DNA of 64,000 nt, from assembly GCA_029945445.1 (NCBI GenBank), contig JAQSCO010000061.1:1-64000 (forward strand), given 5' to 3'. The position numbers and the translations under genes are program-made. The notes below the pieces were generated by a model. It was not told the DNA's origin and ran no database searches. It saw only the letters and a list, made by a program, of their open reading frames with translations. This document shows positions 8,857 through 17,550 of the stretch, one piece after another (within the stretch, counting starts at the first letter, position 1; each line of letters begins with the position of its first letter). Origin of the DNA: Lacunisphaera sp. GTDB taxonomy: Bacteria; Verrucomicrobiota; Verrucomicrobiia; Opitutales; Opitutaceae.

Positions 8857-9555
8857 GTGCTCACCGAACTCAAACGCGAGGCCTTCGAGGCCAACCTCCT
8901 CCTCCCGAAGCACGGCCTGATCAACCTGACCTTCGGCAACGCCAGCGCCCTCGACCGCGCCAAGGGCATCTTCGCCATCAAGCCCAGCGGCGTGGACTAC
9001 GCCGTGCTCAAGGCGGCCGACATGATGCTGGTCGACCTCGACGGCAAGAAGGTCGAGGGGAAACTCAACCCGTCCTCCGACACGCCGACGCACCGCCGGC
9101 TCTACCTCGCCTTCAAGCCCATCGGCGGCATCGTGCACACGCACTCGTCGCACGCCACGGCCTTCGCCCAGGCCGGGCGCGCGGTGCCGATCTTCGGCAC
9201 GACGCACGCGGATTATTTCCTCGGTGACATCCCGGTCACGCGGAAACTGTCCGCGAAGGAAATCTCTGGCGGCGCCTACGAATGGGAGACCGGCAACGTC
9301 ATTGTCGAGCGATTCAAGAACCTTGACCCGCTCGACTGCCCCGGCGTGCTGGTCAACCGCCATGCGCCCTTCACGTGGGGCCCGACGGTCGCGAAGGCCG
9401 TCGAGGTCGCCGTCGCTGCCGAGTGCTGCGCGCACCTGGCGGCGATGTCGCTCGCGCTCGACCCCGCCCTCGCGCCGATCGAACCCGAGCTGCTCGCCAA
9501 GCATTTCAAGCGCAAGCATGGCCCCGGCGCCTACTACGGGCAGCCGGGCCGTTGA
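8857..9555 (+). CDS. araD: L-ribulose-5-phosphate 4-epimerase
   Basis: AraD converts L-ribulose 5-phosphate to D-xylulose 5-phosphate, passing arabinose carbon into the pentose phosphate pathway. The 232-residue class II aldolase fold shows substrate motifs GNAS and KPSGVDY, the catalytic Asp in SSDTPTHRRLY, zinc ligands in VHTHSSHAT, and the third His in NRHAPFTWG. Translation appears to start at the GTG at 8857, 12 bases after the araA stop; the first conserved residues LKREAFEANLLLP follow directly. Confidence 0.95.
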   Translation: MLTELKREAFEANLLLPKHGLINLTFGNASALDRAKGIFAIKPSGVDYAVLKAADMMLVDLDGKKVEGKLNPSSDTPTHRRLYLAFKPIGGIVHTHSSHATAFAQAGRAVPIFGTTHADYFLGDIPVTRKLSAKEISGGAYEWETGNVIVERFKNLDPLDCPGVLVNRHAPFTWGPTVAKAVEVAVAAECCAHLAAMSLALDPALAPIEPELLAKHFKRKHGPGAYYGQPGR

Positions 9556-9674
9556 TGACACGGTTTTCCGCGGCCGCCCCCTCGAAAGGGGAACGCGCCT
9601 CCCGGTGAAGGGTTGACGTGGGCGCCGCGGGCAGACCAATTAGAACCCTACCCGCGCTTTAGCCAGTCCCCCCA

Positions 9675-10790
9675 ATGTCGTCGCCCCTCCGGTCAATTCT
9701 GCGCTTCCAGGAAAGCGGCCTGCTGCTCGTCATTCTCGCGCTGGGCGTGCTGTTGACGATCTTCAGCGGCTCGGTGCGCATGCCCGACTTCGAGCGCACG
9801 GCCGATGGTGGCCGGCAGCGGGTCTTCACCGTCAATGCCGACGGCGACCGCGTGCCGGCCTTTGTCGTGAAGAACAAGTTCTTCAACGCCCAGAATCTCG
9901 CCCAGCTCGCCAAGGACACCAGCTTCACCGCCATCATGGCCGTGGGCATGGCGGTCGTGATCATCGCGGGCGGCATCGATCTCTCCGTCGGCTCGATCTA
10001 CGCGCTCGCCTCCGTGCTCGGCGCCATCGTGCTGCGCCACTACGGCCCCGAGGGCGCCGGCGCCGGCTCGCCCCAACTCGGCGTGCTGCTCGGCATCGCC
10101 ACCTGCCTCGGCACCTCGCTGCTGTGCGGGCTCTTCACCGGCGGGCTGATCGTCGCCCTGCGCGTGCATCCGTTCATCATCACGCTGGGCGGCATGGCGA
10201 TCCTGCGTGGCATCGCGTTCGTCATCACCAAGGGCCAGTCGGTCGGCGGCTTCCCGGCCGGCCTGCGCGATTTTGTCCGCATGGAGACCGGCGACGGCCT
10301 GAGTTTCGTGCCCCTCCTGGCCATGGTGCTCGTGACCTTCGCCGGATGGATCTTCCTCTCCCGGCTCGCCGCCGGCCGCCGGGTCTACGCCATCGGCGGC
10401 AACGAGCTGGCCGCGCGCTTCAGCGGCATCCGCGTCGAGCGCGTGAAACTCGGCATCTATGTGCTGTCCGCCCTCGCCGCCGGCATCGCCGCGCTGCTTT
10501 CGCTCGGCTACTATGGCGCCGCCACCTCGGGCGACGGCCAGGGTTATGAGCTGAACGTCATCGCCGCCGCCGTCGTCGGCGGCGCCAGCCTCAGCGGCGG
10601 ACGCGGCTCGGCGCTCGGCGTTGTGCTCGGCGCGCTCATCATCCAGATGATCTCGAGCGGCATCGTCATCCTCGGCATCGACCAGAATTATTCCCAGATC
10701 ATCATCGGCACCGTCGTCATCGCCGCGGTCGTGCTCGACAACTTCAACACGTGGCTGGCCAAGCGCCGGCTGACCCAGGCTTCCAAGTAA
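9675..10790 (+). CDS. Sugar ABC transporter permease (RbsC/AraH type)
   Basis: This 371-residue inner-membrane permease belongs to the BPD_transp_2 family of ribose/arabinose/galactose importers. An N-terminal membrane segment (residues about 15-35) is followed by a soluble insert, then the conserved permease part from AKDTSFTAIMAVGMAVVIIAGG and DLSVGSIYALASVLG. Late conserved sites are GGNELAARFSGI and NVIAAAVVGGASLSGGRGS. It follows araD by 119 bases and precedes the binding-protein and ATPase genes, so import of L-arabinose is the likely task, though substrate is inferred from context only. Confidence 0.88.
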   Translation: MSSPLRSILRFQESGLLLVILALGVLLTIFSGSVRMPDFERTADGGRQRVFTVNADGDRVPAFVVKNKFFNAQNLAQLAKDTSFTAIMAVGMAVVIIAGGIDLSVGSIYALASVLGAIVLRHYGPEGAGAGSPQLGVLLGIATCLGTSLLCGLFTGGLIVALRVHPFIITLGGMAILRGIAFVITKGQSVGGFPAGLRDFVRMETGDGLSFVPLLAMVLVTFAGWIFLSRLAAGRRVYAIGGNELAARFSGIRVERVKLGIYVLSALAAGIAALLSLGYYGAATSGDGQGYELNVIAAAVVGGASLSGGRGSALGVVLGALIIQMISSGIVILGIDQNYSQIIIGTVVIAAVVLDNFNTWLAKRRLTQASK

Positions 10791-10846
10791 GCCGTTCTCG
10801 TCGCGCCGTAGCCTTGGCGTAGGCGGATCCCCAACCCTTTAACCTC

Positions 10847-11791
10847 ATGAAAAAAATCCTGCTCCTCCTCGCCGCCTGCGCCACCATGGCCTCCGCGGCT
10901 CCCCGCACCATCATCATCGGCGTGGTCGCCAAGTCCCAGGGCAACCCCGTCTTCCAGGCCGCCCGCGTCGGCGCCCAGGACGCCGCCAAGGAGCTCAGCG
11001 CCAAGCTGGGCCTGAACATCAAGATCGACTGGCGCACCCCCAACGAGGAGGACGCCCAGAAGCAGGCCGAGGCCATCGAGCAGCTCGTGCTCGCCGGCGC
11101 CGAGGGCCTCTCCGTCAGCTGCTCCGACGCCAACAAGCTCACCGACGCCATCAACCATGCCGTCGACAGCGGCGTGCCGGTCGCGACCTTCGACTCCGAC
11201 GCCCCCGCCTCAAAGCGCTTCGTCACCTACGGAGTCGACGACGGGCAGTGCGGCGAGCAGACGATGGCCGAGCTCGCCAAGGTCATGAAGGGCAAGGGCG
11301 TCGTCGCCATTCTCGCCGGCAACCCGAACGCCCCGAACCTCCAGAAGCGCGTGGCCGGCGCGAAGAAGGAAGCCGCCAAGTATCCCGGCATCACGATCCG
11401 CGACACCTATTATCATAAGGAGACCCCGCAGGACGCTGCCGCCAAGGTCGAGCAGGTCATGCAGGCCAACCCGGACATCACCGGCTGGGCCATGATCGGC
11501 GGCTGGCCACTCTTCACCGAGAACGCCCTCAAGTGGGCGCCCGGCACCGTGCAGTGCGTCGCGGTCGACGCCCTCCCCGCCCAGCTCGCCTACATCCGCA
11601 GCGGTCACGTGCCGGTGCTCCTCGCCCAGCAGTGCTACGAGTGGGGCCACCGCACGGTGGAGCTCCTCATCGCCAAGATCGTCGACCACAAGAATCCCCC
11701 CCACGTGAAGGAAATCAGCGCCCTGATCCCCGTCACCAAGGAGAACGTCGACGCCTTCGGCAAGAACTGGGACAAGTGGCTGCCGAAGTGA
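10847..11791 (+). CDS. Periplasmic sugar-binding protein of an ABC transporter
   Basis: The 314-residue protein has a signal peptide (MKKILLLLAACATMASA) and the type I periplasmic-binding fold of the ribose/rhizopine group: IIIGVVAKSQGNPVFQAARVGAQDAAKEL, then VPVATFDSDAPASKR and the hinge-side block GWAMIGGWPLF. It would deliver a sugar, probably L-arabinose, to the permease encoded just upstream. The stop codon is 14 bases before an inverted repeat that starts the GxxExxY element. The ATPase gene that should follow is thus displaced by about 480 bases. Confidence 0.88.
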   Translation: MKKILLLLAACATMASAAPRTIIIGVVAKSQGNPVFQAARVGAQDAAKELSAKLGLNIKIDWRTPNEEDAQKQAEAIEQLVLAGAEGLSVSCSDANKLTDAINHAVDSGVPVATFDSDAPASKRFVTYGVDDGQCGEQTMAELAKVMKGKGVVAILAGNPNAPNLQKRVAGAKKEAAKYPGITIRDTYYHKETPQDAAAKVEQVMQANPDITGWAMIGGWPLFTENALKWAPGTVQCVAVDALPAQLAYIRSGHVPVLLAQQCYEWGHRTVELLIAKIVDHKNPPHVKEISALIPVTKENVDAFGKNWDKWLPK

Positions 11792-11804
11792 ACCGCCTGA
11801 TGTA

Positions 11805-12262
11805 GCCGCGAAGGAACGCAAAGATCACAAAGACTGGGGATGAAAACAATCAACGAGCTTTGTGACCTGATTCGCGAAACGGCCTACGATATCCACGTTT
11901 ACCATGGGCACGGGCATCTCGAAAAGATCTACGAAAATGCCCTTACCCATCGACTCCACCAACTCGGCCTGAAAGTCATCCAACAACATCCCATCCAAGT
12001 ATTGGACAAGGATGGAACGCCTCTGGGGGATTATCTTGCAGACTTGTTGATCGATGATCGTCTCATCGTGGAAATCAAAGCGGCCAAAACCATAGCAGAC
12101 GAACATGTGGCTCAACTGCTGGGCTATCTGAAATCCACCCGAATTGAACACGGCCTCCTCATCAACTTCGGCTCCTATAAGTTTGAAATCAAGAAATACG
12201 CCTTAAGTCCAAAAACAGCCCAAATCACCTGAATCTTTGTGCGCTCTGCGTTCTTTCGCGGC
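11805..12262 (+). mobile_element. Putative GxxExxY element bounded by 31-bp inverted repeats
   Basis: The left repeat (11805-11835, beginning GCCGCGAAGGAACGCA) and the right repeat (12232-12262, ending TGCGTTCTTTCGCGGC) are reverse complements with about five mismatches in 31 bases. They enclose exactly one gene, whose TGA overlaps the right repeat. The unit lies between the binding-protein and ATPase genes of one sugar transporter. Its coding sequence is also less GC-rich than the neighbours. I infer a compact mobile or repeat-associated unit. There is no transposase, and I see no clear target duplication. Confidence 0.6.
11840..12232 (+). CDS. GxxExxY protein (PD-(D/E)XK nuclease fold)
   Basis: This 130-residue protein carries the naming motif GHLEKIYENAL (Gly-x-x-Glu-x-x-Tyr) at about residues 25-35. 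It has a nuclease-like core: YLADLLIDDRLIVEIKAAK, with the Asp and the Glu-x-Lys of the PD-(D/E)XK signature, and DEHVAQLLGYL after it. Family members are abundant in Verrucomicrobia, Planctomycetes and Bacteroidetes; their function is not established. The gene has lower GC than its arabinose-operon neighbours and sits tightly inside inverted repeats. Nuclease activity is plausible from the retained residues but is inference. Confidence 0.85.
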   Translation: MKTINELCDLIRETAYDIHVYHGHGHLEKIYENALTHRLHQLGLKVIQQHPIQVLDKDGTPLGDYLADLLIDDRLIVEIKAAKTIADEHVAQLLGYLKSTRIEHGLLINFGSYKFEIKKYALSPKTAQIT

Positions 12263-12272
12263 TGATCATCCC

Positions 12273-13763
12273 ATGTCCTTCCTCGAGTTCCACGGCATCA
12301 CGAAGCGCTTCCCCGGCGTGCTCGCGCTCGACGGGGTCGGCTTCACCGTGGAACGCGGCACGTGCCACGCCCTGATCGGCGAGAATGGCGCCGGCAAGAG
12401 CACGCTCGGCAAGATCCTCGCCGGTGTGCAGACCGCTGACGGCGGCGAAATCCGCCTCGACGGCAAGGTCGTCGCGCCCGACTCCCCGCTCGCCGCGCGC
12501 GAGCTCGGCATCGCGATGGTGCACCAGGAACTCGCGTTCTGCCCGAACATGTCCGTCGCCGAGAACCTGTGCCTCGGCGACCTGCCGCGGCACTTCGGCT
12601 TCGTGGATCGCGGCGAACTCCGTCAGCGCGCCCGCGCCATGCTCGCCACCATCGGCGCCGACCTCGACCCCGATGTCCTCATCGGCACCCTCTCCACCGG
12701 CCGCGAGCAGCTCGTGCAGATCGCCGCCGCCGTCGGCACCGGCGCCAAGGTCATCGTGATGGACGAGCCTTCCAGCTCGCTCTCCGCCGCCGAGACCGCC
12801 GAGCTTTTCCGCCTTGTCCGCGAACTCAAGGGCCGCGGCATCACGCTCATCTACGTCTCGCACCGCCTCGAGGAACTCTTCGCGCTGTGTGACAACATCA
12901 CGGTGCTACGCGACGGCAAACACGTCGCCACCGAGCGCGTCACCGACACCACCCCGCACCGCGTCGTCACCCAGATGATCGGCCGCGAGCTGCTCATCGC
13001 CACGCCCAACCACCTGGCCCGCCCGCTCGGTGCCGAGCTCCTGCGGGTTGAAGGACTTTGCTCGCCGCGAAAATTCTCCGGCATCGACCTGTCCGTGCGG
13101 GCTGGCGAGATCGTCGGCGTCGCCGGCATCGTCGGCGCCGGCCGCAGCGAGGTCGTCGAGGCGCTCTTCGGCCTCGATCCCGCCGCCACCGGCCGCGTCA
13201 CGGTCAAGAATGTTTCCCTGCCGCTCGGCTCGCGCGACGCCGCGCTCGCCGCGGGCGTCGGCCTCGTGCCCGAGGACCGCAAACGCCAGGGCCTCGTGCT
13301 CGGCCTGAATTGCCGCGAGAACACCTGCCTCGCCGCGCTGCCCGCTCTCACGACCGCCGGCTGGGTGCGCCGCGCCGAGGAACGCACCCTCGCCCAGCGC
13401 TACACCCAGCGCCTGCGCGTGAAGACGCCGTCACTCGAGACCATCACCGCCGGCTTGAGCGGCGGCAACCAGCAGAAGATCGCCCTCGCCAAGTGGCTCG
13501 CCCGCTCCTGCGACGTGCTGCTGATCGACGAGCCGACGCGCGGCGTCGACGTCGGCGCCAAGGCCGAGATTTACCAGCTGCTTGACGAGCTTGCCTGCGA
13601 GGGCAAGGCCCTGCTCGTCGTTTCGTCGGAATTGCCCGAGCTCATCGGTCTCTGCCGCCGGATTCTCGTGATGCGCAACGGCGGCCTCGCCGGCGAAGTC
13701 GCCCGCGCCGACTTCAGCGAGGCGACGCTGATGCGCCTGATGGCCGGCGTGGCGGCGGCCTAG
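12273..13763 (+). CDS. Sugar ABC transporter ATP-binding protein (double ATPase)
   Basis: This 496-residue protein has two fused ATPase domains, as in AraG/RbsA/MglA. In the first, Walker A is GENGAGKST near residue 38, the signature region is LSTGREQLVQIA, and Walker B is VIVMDEPSSSL. In the second, the P-loop is degenerate (GIVGAGRSEV), the signature is LSGGNQQKIALAKWL and Walker B is VLLIDEPTRGVDVG. Degeneration of the second P-loop is normal in this family. The start at ATG 12273 lies 11 bases after the right inverted repeat of the GxxExxY element. It completes the importer. Confidence 0.9.
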   Translation: MSFLEFHGITKRFPGVLALDGVGFTVERGTCHALIGENGAGKSTLGKILAGVQTADGGEIRLDGKVVAPDSPLAARELGIAMVHQELAFCPNMSVAENLCLGDLPRHFGFVDRGELRQRARAMLATIGADLDPDVLIGTLSTGREQLVQIAAAVGTGAKVIVMDEPSSSLSAAETAELFRLVRELKGRGITLIYVSHRLEELFALCDNITVLRDGKHVATERVTDTTPHRVVTQMIGRELLIATPNHLARPLGAELLRVEGLCSPRKFSGIDLSVRAGEIVGVAGIVGAGRSEVVEALFGLDPAATGRVTVKNVSLPLGSRDAALAAGVGLVPEDRKRQGLVLGLNCRENTCLAALPALTTAGWVRRAEERTLAQRYTQRLRVKTPSLETITAGLSGGNQQKIALAKWLARSCDVLLIDEPTRGVDVGAKAEIYQLLDELACEGKALLVVSSELPELIGLCRRILVMRNGGLAGEVARADFSEATLMRLMAGVAAA

Positions 13764-13850
13764 ACCGCTGCGTGCCTGGCCGGAGTTGCGGCCGCCCAGC
13801 TGGCGCGCTCGGGCACCAGTCCGTCGAATTTCCCATCGAAACAGGAATGC

Positions 13851-13892
13851 CCTAGCCGTCAAAGTAACCTATTAGGTTACTTTTGACCTAGG
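13851..13892. repeat. Palindrome between convergent genes
   Basis: The left arm CCTAGCCGTCAAAGTAACCT and right arm AGGTTACTTTTGACCTAGG pair almost completely across ATT. It is AT-rich for this genome and lies between the converging ATPase and DUF4380-like genes. It could be a two-way terminator (a run of four T follows partway) or an inserted palindromic element like the one at 55782-55863, which also has a CCTAG end. Confidence 0.75.
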
Positions 13893-13945
13893 CGGTTGCT
13901 CACGCGAAACCTACCGGAGTGGTGCCCGGCGGGAGTGGCCGCCGC

Positions 13946-14851
13946 CTAGGCAAACAACTTGAGCAGAGATTTCGCCCCCGGCGCTGTCTTGGCGTCGGCG
14001 AGCACCCACGTCTCGCGGTGCTTGAGCGCCTGGCCGGGCTTAAGCGTGGCGGCCGGCCCCATCGTCTCCATCTCGACCATGAAGTTCTTCGGGCCGACGT
14101 AGAGCGCGAGGTTCGTGCCGAGCGGGTAGTTACCCTCGGGCACATAGGCCGTGTGGATCGCGAATAAAAGTTTCTGCGCCGGGTCGTGCATGGCGAGGAT
14201 ACCGGCGTCGGCCTTGATCATGCGCTTGTTTTCGCGGCCTGAAGGTTTCAACACGAGCGCGTCGTCCGTGCACTTGAACTGCGGGTCCTCGAAACCCACG
14301 CCGCCATGGCCGCCACCCCAAGTGCGGAATGCAACGATGGTCGCGTAGTCCCACGACGAGCCGTCGCCCAGCGGCAAAGTGTAGGTGGCCCGGGCGGATG
14401 GCGCCGTGCAGGTCAGCGCCCAGAGCCCGCCGCTCCAGAGCATGTCGCTTTCATTGCGGATGAAGTGGTCGAGCGTGACCCGGTCGTTGGCCACGGCGGT
14501 CACGGTGAAGCCGCGCCGGGTCTTCTGCGCGGGATCCAGCGCCCCGGTCACCGTGAAGCCGCTGGCCGTGACCTTCACCGTGCACGGCTGGTTGTCCGTG
14601 GCGTAAGTCTCCTCGGCCTCGTCCGCGCCCGGCCGCGCGGCCCAGAGACGGTGGCCGCCCATCAGTTCCCAGTCGCCGCGAAAATATTTACCCGGCTTCC
14701 ACAGCAGCAGGTTCTTGCCACCCGGCCGGCCCCAGAACGCCAGCCGCGGGCCCTTGGCGATGAGGGCGACAATACGCAGGGACGGCGTGCGCAGTTCGAT
14801 GGCGTCGAGACCCTCGAACTTGAGGCGCTGGATGGATGGCTTGGTCTTCAC
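13946..14851 (-). CDS. DUF4380-like, aldose-epimerase-related protein
   Basis: The roughly 301-residue protein has the beta-sandwich pattern of the galactose-mutarotase superfamily: IELRTPSLRIVALIAKGPRLAFWG, LLLWKPGKYFRGDWELMGGHRLW, DNQPCTVKVTASGFTVTG, and a late HTAYVPEGNYPLGTNLALYVGP. It resembles DUF4380 proteins, whose role is not established; a sugar-binding or epimerase role is inference supported by the adjoining arabinose locus. It converges on that locus. The start is uncertain: the GTG at 14851 is used, but a GTG at 14884 is also in frame. No signal peptide is apparent. Confidence 0.6.
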   Translation of the reverse strand: MKTKPSIQRLKFEGLDAIELRTPSLRIVALIAKGPRLAFWGRPGGKNLLLWKPGKYFRGDWELMGGHRLWAARPGADEAEETYATDNQPCTVKVTASGFTVTGALDPAQKTRRGFTVTAVANDRVTLDHFIRNESDMLWSGGLWALTCTAPSARATYTLPLGDGSSWDYATIVAFRTWGGGHGGVGFEDPQFKCTDDALVLKPSGRENKRMIKADAGILAMHDPAQKLLFAIHTAYVPEGNYPLGTNLALYVGPKNFMVEMETMGPAATLKPGQALKHRETWVLADAKTAPGAKSLLKLFA

Positions 14852-14988
14852 GGGAACGCCCAATGGTGGACGCCGGACGGCCACCCATGCAAATAGGTAT
14901 TAAGGAGGCCATAAGGGGGAGGAACCGCAGGCGGAGAAAAACCCGTTGACAGAAGCAGCCAGCGGCAGCACTTATGCCCTCCCCTTGA

Positions 14989-15065
<77 letters not shown>

Positions 15066-15088
15066 ATTTAAGGCACAGTTAAGCACTA

Positions 15089-15136
15089 ATAAGGCCCGCT
15101 CTAGCAGTCATTTGCAGAGCGGGCCTTATCTTTTTG
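15089..15136 (+). terminator. Rho-independent terminator after tRNA-Met
   Basis: A perfect 14-bp stem (ATAAGGCCCGCTCT pairing with AGAGCGGGCCTTAT) with a 13-base loop, followed by CTTTTT. Confidence 0.92.
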
Positions 15137-15285
15137 CCAAGATAATACGTTTTGTTAGGCACAGTTTGGAATGGATCGGAAAGGGTCGATATTTGTCCGC
15201 TATTTGTCCGCTAGAATGGCCCTGCGAACGGCGTTGTGCGCAAGCTGCGGCCTTCTTCATCACCTCCCATGACAACGCTCCTACC

Positions 15286-15900
15286 ATGCACTGCAATCTT
15301 GCTTCCGTGGAAGCCCGCGTCCTCGTTCAGCCTACGATGTATCCACCAAAGCTGATCAAACCCTACGTGGTTTCGTTCTGCCGGAGTATCGTGCGGGATC
15401 CGACCCCGCGTTTTGTTCCGGTGCGGTCGCGACCCGATGCCGAGGTCCGTAGCTGTTTCACAACCGTGGCCCGTCAGGTGCAGGAAAGCGGCGGCCAGAT
15501 GTCCACTGGTTGGGCCATCTGGGAATGGCCGGATGTCATCATTGAAGGCGAGTATCATTGCGTCTGGCTTTCCCCTTCCGGCGATGAGATCGATATCACG
15601 CCCAAGGACCCGGCCATCAAACGGATCTTGTTTCTCCCGGATGCCGTCCGTCCCTACGGCGGCTTCCAGCGCGATAATTTCCGCAAGGTTCTGTGCAAAG
15701 ACAAGGACGTGCTACGGATGGCGGAACTTGGGCGGCTGATCCACGAGGAACTAAACCGCGGCGAGTTAAAGCACCAGCATGGCGAAGTCGTTGTCCGGAT
15801 TCAGTATGCCCGCTATCAGGAGGAGAACGCCGCGATTGTCGCCCGCCTGGCCAAGCGTTACGGGCATCGGTTGGCCGAATTGGCAAAACATTCTGTCTGA
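15286..15900 (+). CDS. Hypothetical protein
   Basis: I do not recognise this protein of about 204 residues. From ATG 15286 it reads MHCNLASVEARVLVQPT. The middle contains GWAIWEWPDVIIEGEYHCVWLS and EIDITPKDP, which looks like a compact alpha/beta fold. The C-terminal half is charged and helical. It has no signal peptide or membrane segment. It lies just inside the accessory region after tRNA-Met. The WxxWPDVxxEGEYH pattern resembles small conserved proteins of mobile regions, but I cannot assign a family. The frame is open further upstream to 15112; that part overlaps the tRNA terminator and is unlikely to be coding. Confidence 0.6.
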   Translation: MHCNLASVEARVLVQPTMYPPKLIKPYVVSFCRSIVRDPTPRFVPVRSRPDAEVRSCFTTVARQVQESGGQMSTGWAIWEWPDVIIEGEYHCVWLSPSGDEIDITPKDPAIKRILFLPDAVRPYGGFQRDNFRKVLCKDKDVLRMAELGRLIHEELNRGELKHQHGEVVVRIQYARYQEENAAIVARLAKRYGHRLAELAKHSV

Positions 15901-16301
15901 ATCCGCAGTTGGGGCCTCCGGGCAAACGGCAATCGAATGTGGGCCGGTGATGGAAGGCGCTGCAAAAATCGCGCAAGGCAATCCCACAAGGCTCCGCCAG
16001 CCCCGCTCGCGGCATCGCCGCCCCGGAGACGCAGGCAAGGAGGAACGCCGCAGGCGTAGTGTCCTTGCCGGCGCCGCAGGGGCGCACCATCGAAACCAGG
16101 CTGCGGCAAAAAGATTCCCGCCCGCAAATACCGCACCCACCAATCACAGCATTTCCGCCGGCTCTTGCACCCAGTCATACCCTGCCGCAAGCCGATCATA
16201 GCCCAAACTACTCAATCCCACTGGAAATACTGAGCCACCCACGGCAAAGGGCAGGCCTTAACCCGACCCACCTTGAGCGCTTTCCGCCTCGATATTCATT
16301 A
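15901..16301. other. Gene-free stretch in the accessory region
   Basis: No convincing gene, RNA or insertion-sequence end. It ends with the promoter of the AbiE-type pair. Confidence 0.5.
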
Positions 16302-16335
16302 TTGACCGTCAGAAGAAACATATCATATTTCTGAC
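16302..16335 (+). promoter_or_regulatory. Promoter and candidate operator of the AbiE-type pair
   Basis: TTGACC at 16302-16307 serves as -35, with CATATT at 16324-16329 as -10 (16-base spacing). An inverted repeat GTCAGAA (16308-16314) / TTCTGAC (16329-16335) straddles the spacer and -10. AbiEi antitoxins are known to repress their own promoter by binding inverted repeats, so this is a likely autoregulatory operator. The GTG start of the antitoxin follows 12 bases later. Confidence 0.6.
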
Positions 16336-16347
16336 ATTAAGTTAGGC

Positions 16348-16953
16348 GTGAAAACATCCCATCCAATCTCCCATAAGATACTTAAGCGAATCCAAGGCAG
16401 TGGCCGTGGTAGCGTGTTCATCACGGCGGACTTCAGCGCACTTGGAAGCCGGGCTGCGGTGGACCAAGCCCTCTCGCGTCTCGCGCGTCAAGGCCGGGTG
16501 CAACGCTTGAAAGCCGGCATCTATTATTTCCCGACCCACAGTCGGCTGCTCAAGCGGGATGTGGCTGCCGCCCCCGAAAAGGTGGCCGCCGCCATCGCGC
16601 GCAAGAACGGCTGGACCGTGGAAGCCTCCGGGGCCACCGCGGCCAATCAGCTCGGTCTCTCCACCCAGGTGCCCGCGCGCATCGTGCTCCGCACCGACGG
16701 ACCATCCCGCACGATTGACGTCGGCGGTTGGAAGATCGAACTGCGCCACACCGTGCCGCGTTTTCTCGGCCGCGGCCGGCACAGCCCTCGTCTCCTGCAG
16801 GGGCTGCGTTGGATGGGACCCAACGGCATTACCCCCGAGACGATCCGCCACCTGAAATCGAGCCTGCCCGCCGCCGCCAAGGCAGAATTGATGCGTGATC
16901 TCACCAAGGCTCCGCTCTGGCTCCAACCCAAGCTCCGCGAAATCGCCGGTTAG
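16348..16953 (+). CDS. AbiEi-like antitoxin (DUF6088 type)
   Basis: The 201-residue protein has an N-terminal winged-helix (FITADFSALGSRAAVDQALSRLARQGRVQRLKAGIYYFP, residues about 24-63) and the central AbiEi fold (VAAAIARKNGWTVEASGATAANQLGLS). In type IV AbiE toxin-antitoxin systems this protein neutralises the nucleotidyltransferase toxin without stable binding, and represses transcription. It starts at GTG 16348, after TTAGG at a plausible ribosome-binding distance. It is intact, but its partner directly downstream is broken, so the system probably no longer functions as a toxin-antitoxin pair. Confidence 0.85.
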   Translation: MKTSHPISHKILKRIQGSGRGSVFITADFSALGSRAAVDQALSRLARQGRVQRLKAGIYYFPTHSRLLKRDVAAAPEKVAAAIARKNGWTVEASGATAANQLGLSTQVPARIVLRTDGPSRTIDVGGWKIELRHTVPRFLGRGRHSPRLLQGLRWMGPNGITPETIRHLKSSLPAAAKAELMRDLTKAPLWLQPKLREIAG

Positions 16954-16956
16954 GCC

Positions 16957-17550
16957 ATGGACCGCATCGCCCAAGCCCCGCAAGCCGAGCGCGACGCGCT
17001 CTTCCGCGAAGCCACCGTCCAGCTCAAGTGGCGCAACGTTCGCATCGTCGAAAAGGACTACTGGGTCTGCTGGACCCTGGACCAGCTCTTCCGCATTCCC
17101 GGAGTGTCCGACCATCTGGTGTTCAAGGGCGGCACGTCCCTCTCGAAGGTCCACGGCATCATCGAGCGCTTCTCCGAAGACATCGATGTTTCGCTCGACC
17201 CGACGAAACTCGGCTTCGCTGAAATCCTCGCGCGCGACCTCTCGCCCAGCCAGTTGGACAAGCAATGGGGCCGACTCGGCCAAGCCTGCTCCGAATTCGC
17301 CGAGCGGGAAATCCTTCCCGCGCTGCAAGCGGCCTCCGCCCGGATCCGGGAGCTGGCGGATGCACCCGGCCACGGCTGGCGATTCCAACGCGACCGGAAA
17401 GGGTTTCCCGAACTGCTGTTCGATTACCACCCCGGTGGAAATCGATCTTGCGGCCTATCAATCGATCGGCACGGAAGGCACGCTGCTCGAACTTCGGAGC
17501 GTGCCGCCTCAAGAGATTACCGCGAACGGGGGCTGTCTGAAACAGGTTGA
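16957..17550 (+). pseudogene. Truncated AbiEii-type nucleotidyltransferase toxin
   Basis: The first about 158 residues are a good AbiEii/AbiGii toxin N-terminus: VEKDYWVCWTLDQLF, then the nucleotidyltransferase motif HLVFKGGTSLSKVHG with ERFSEDIDVSL, where the two acidic residues bind metal. After FPELLFDYH (about 17430) homology stops and unrelated sequence is read for roughly 40 residues to a chance stop. Intact family members are near 300 residues, so the C-terminal half is lost. The start codon is three bases after the antitoxin stop. The toxin is presumably inactive. Confidence 0.85.

Noticed and set aside
5587..9639. 1350-codon open frame on the minus strand across the arabinose genes
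   Set aside because: It is the mirror of araB, araA and araD in GC-rich DNA; its translation is Arg/Gly/Glu/Val-rich with no domain, while the plus strand encodes three complete enzymes.
15112..15285. N-terminal extension of the hypothetical protein at 15286
   Set aside because: It would begin inside the tRNA-Met terminator hairpin.
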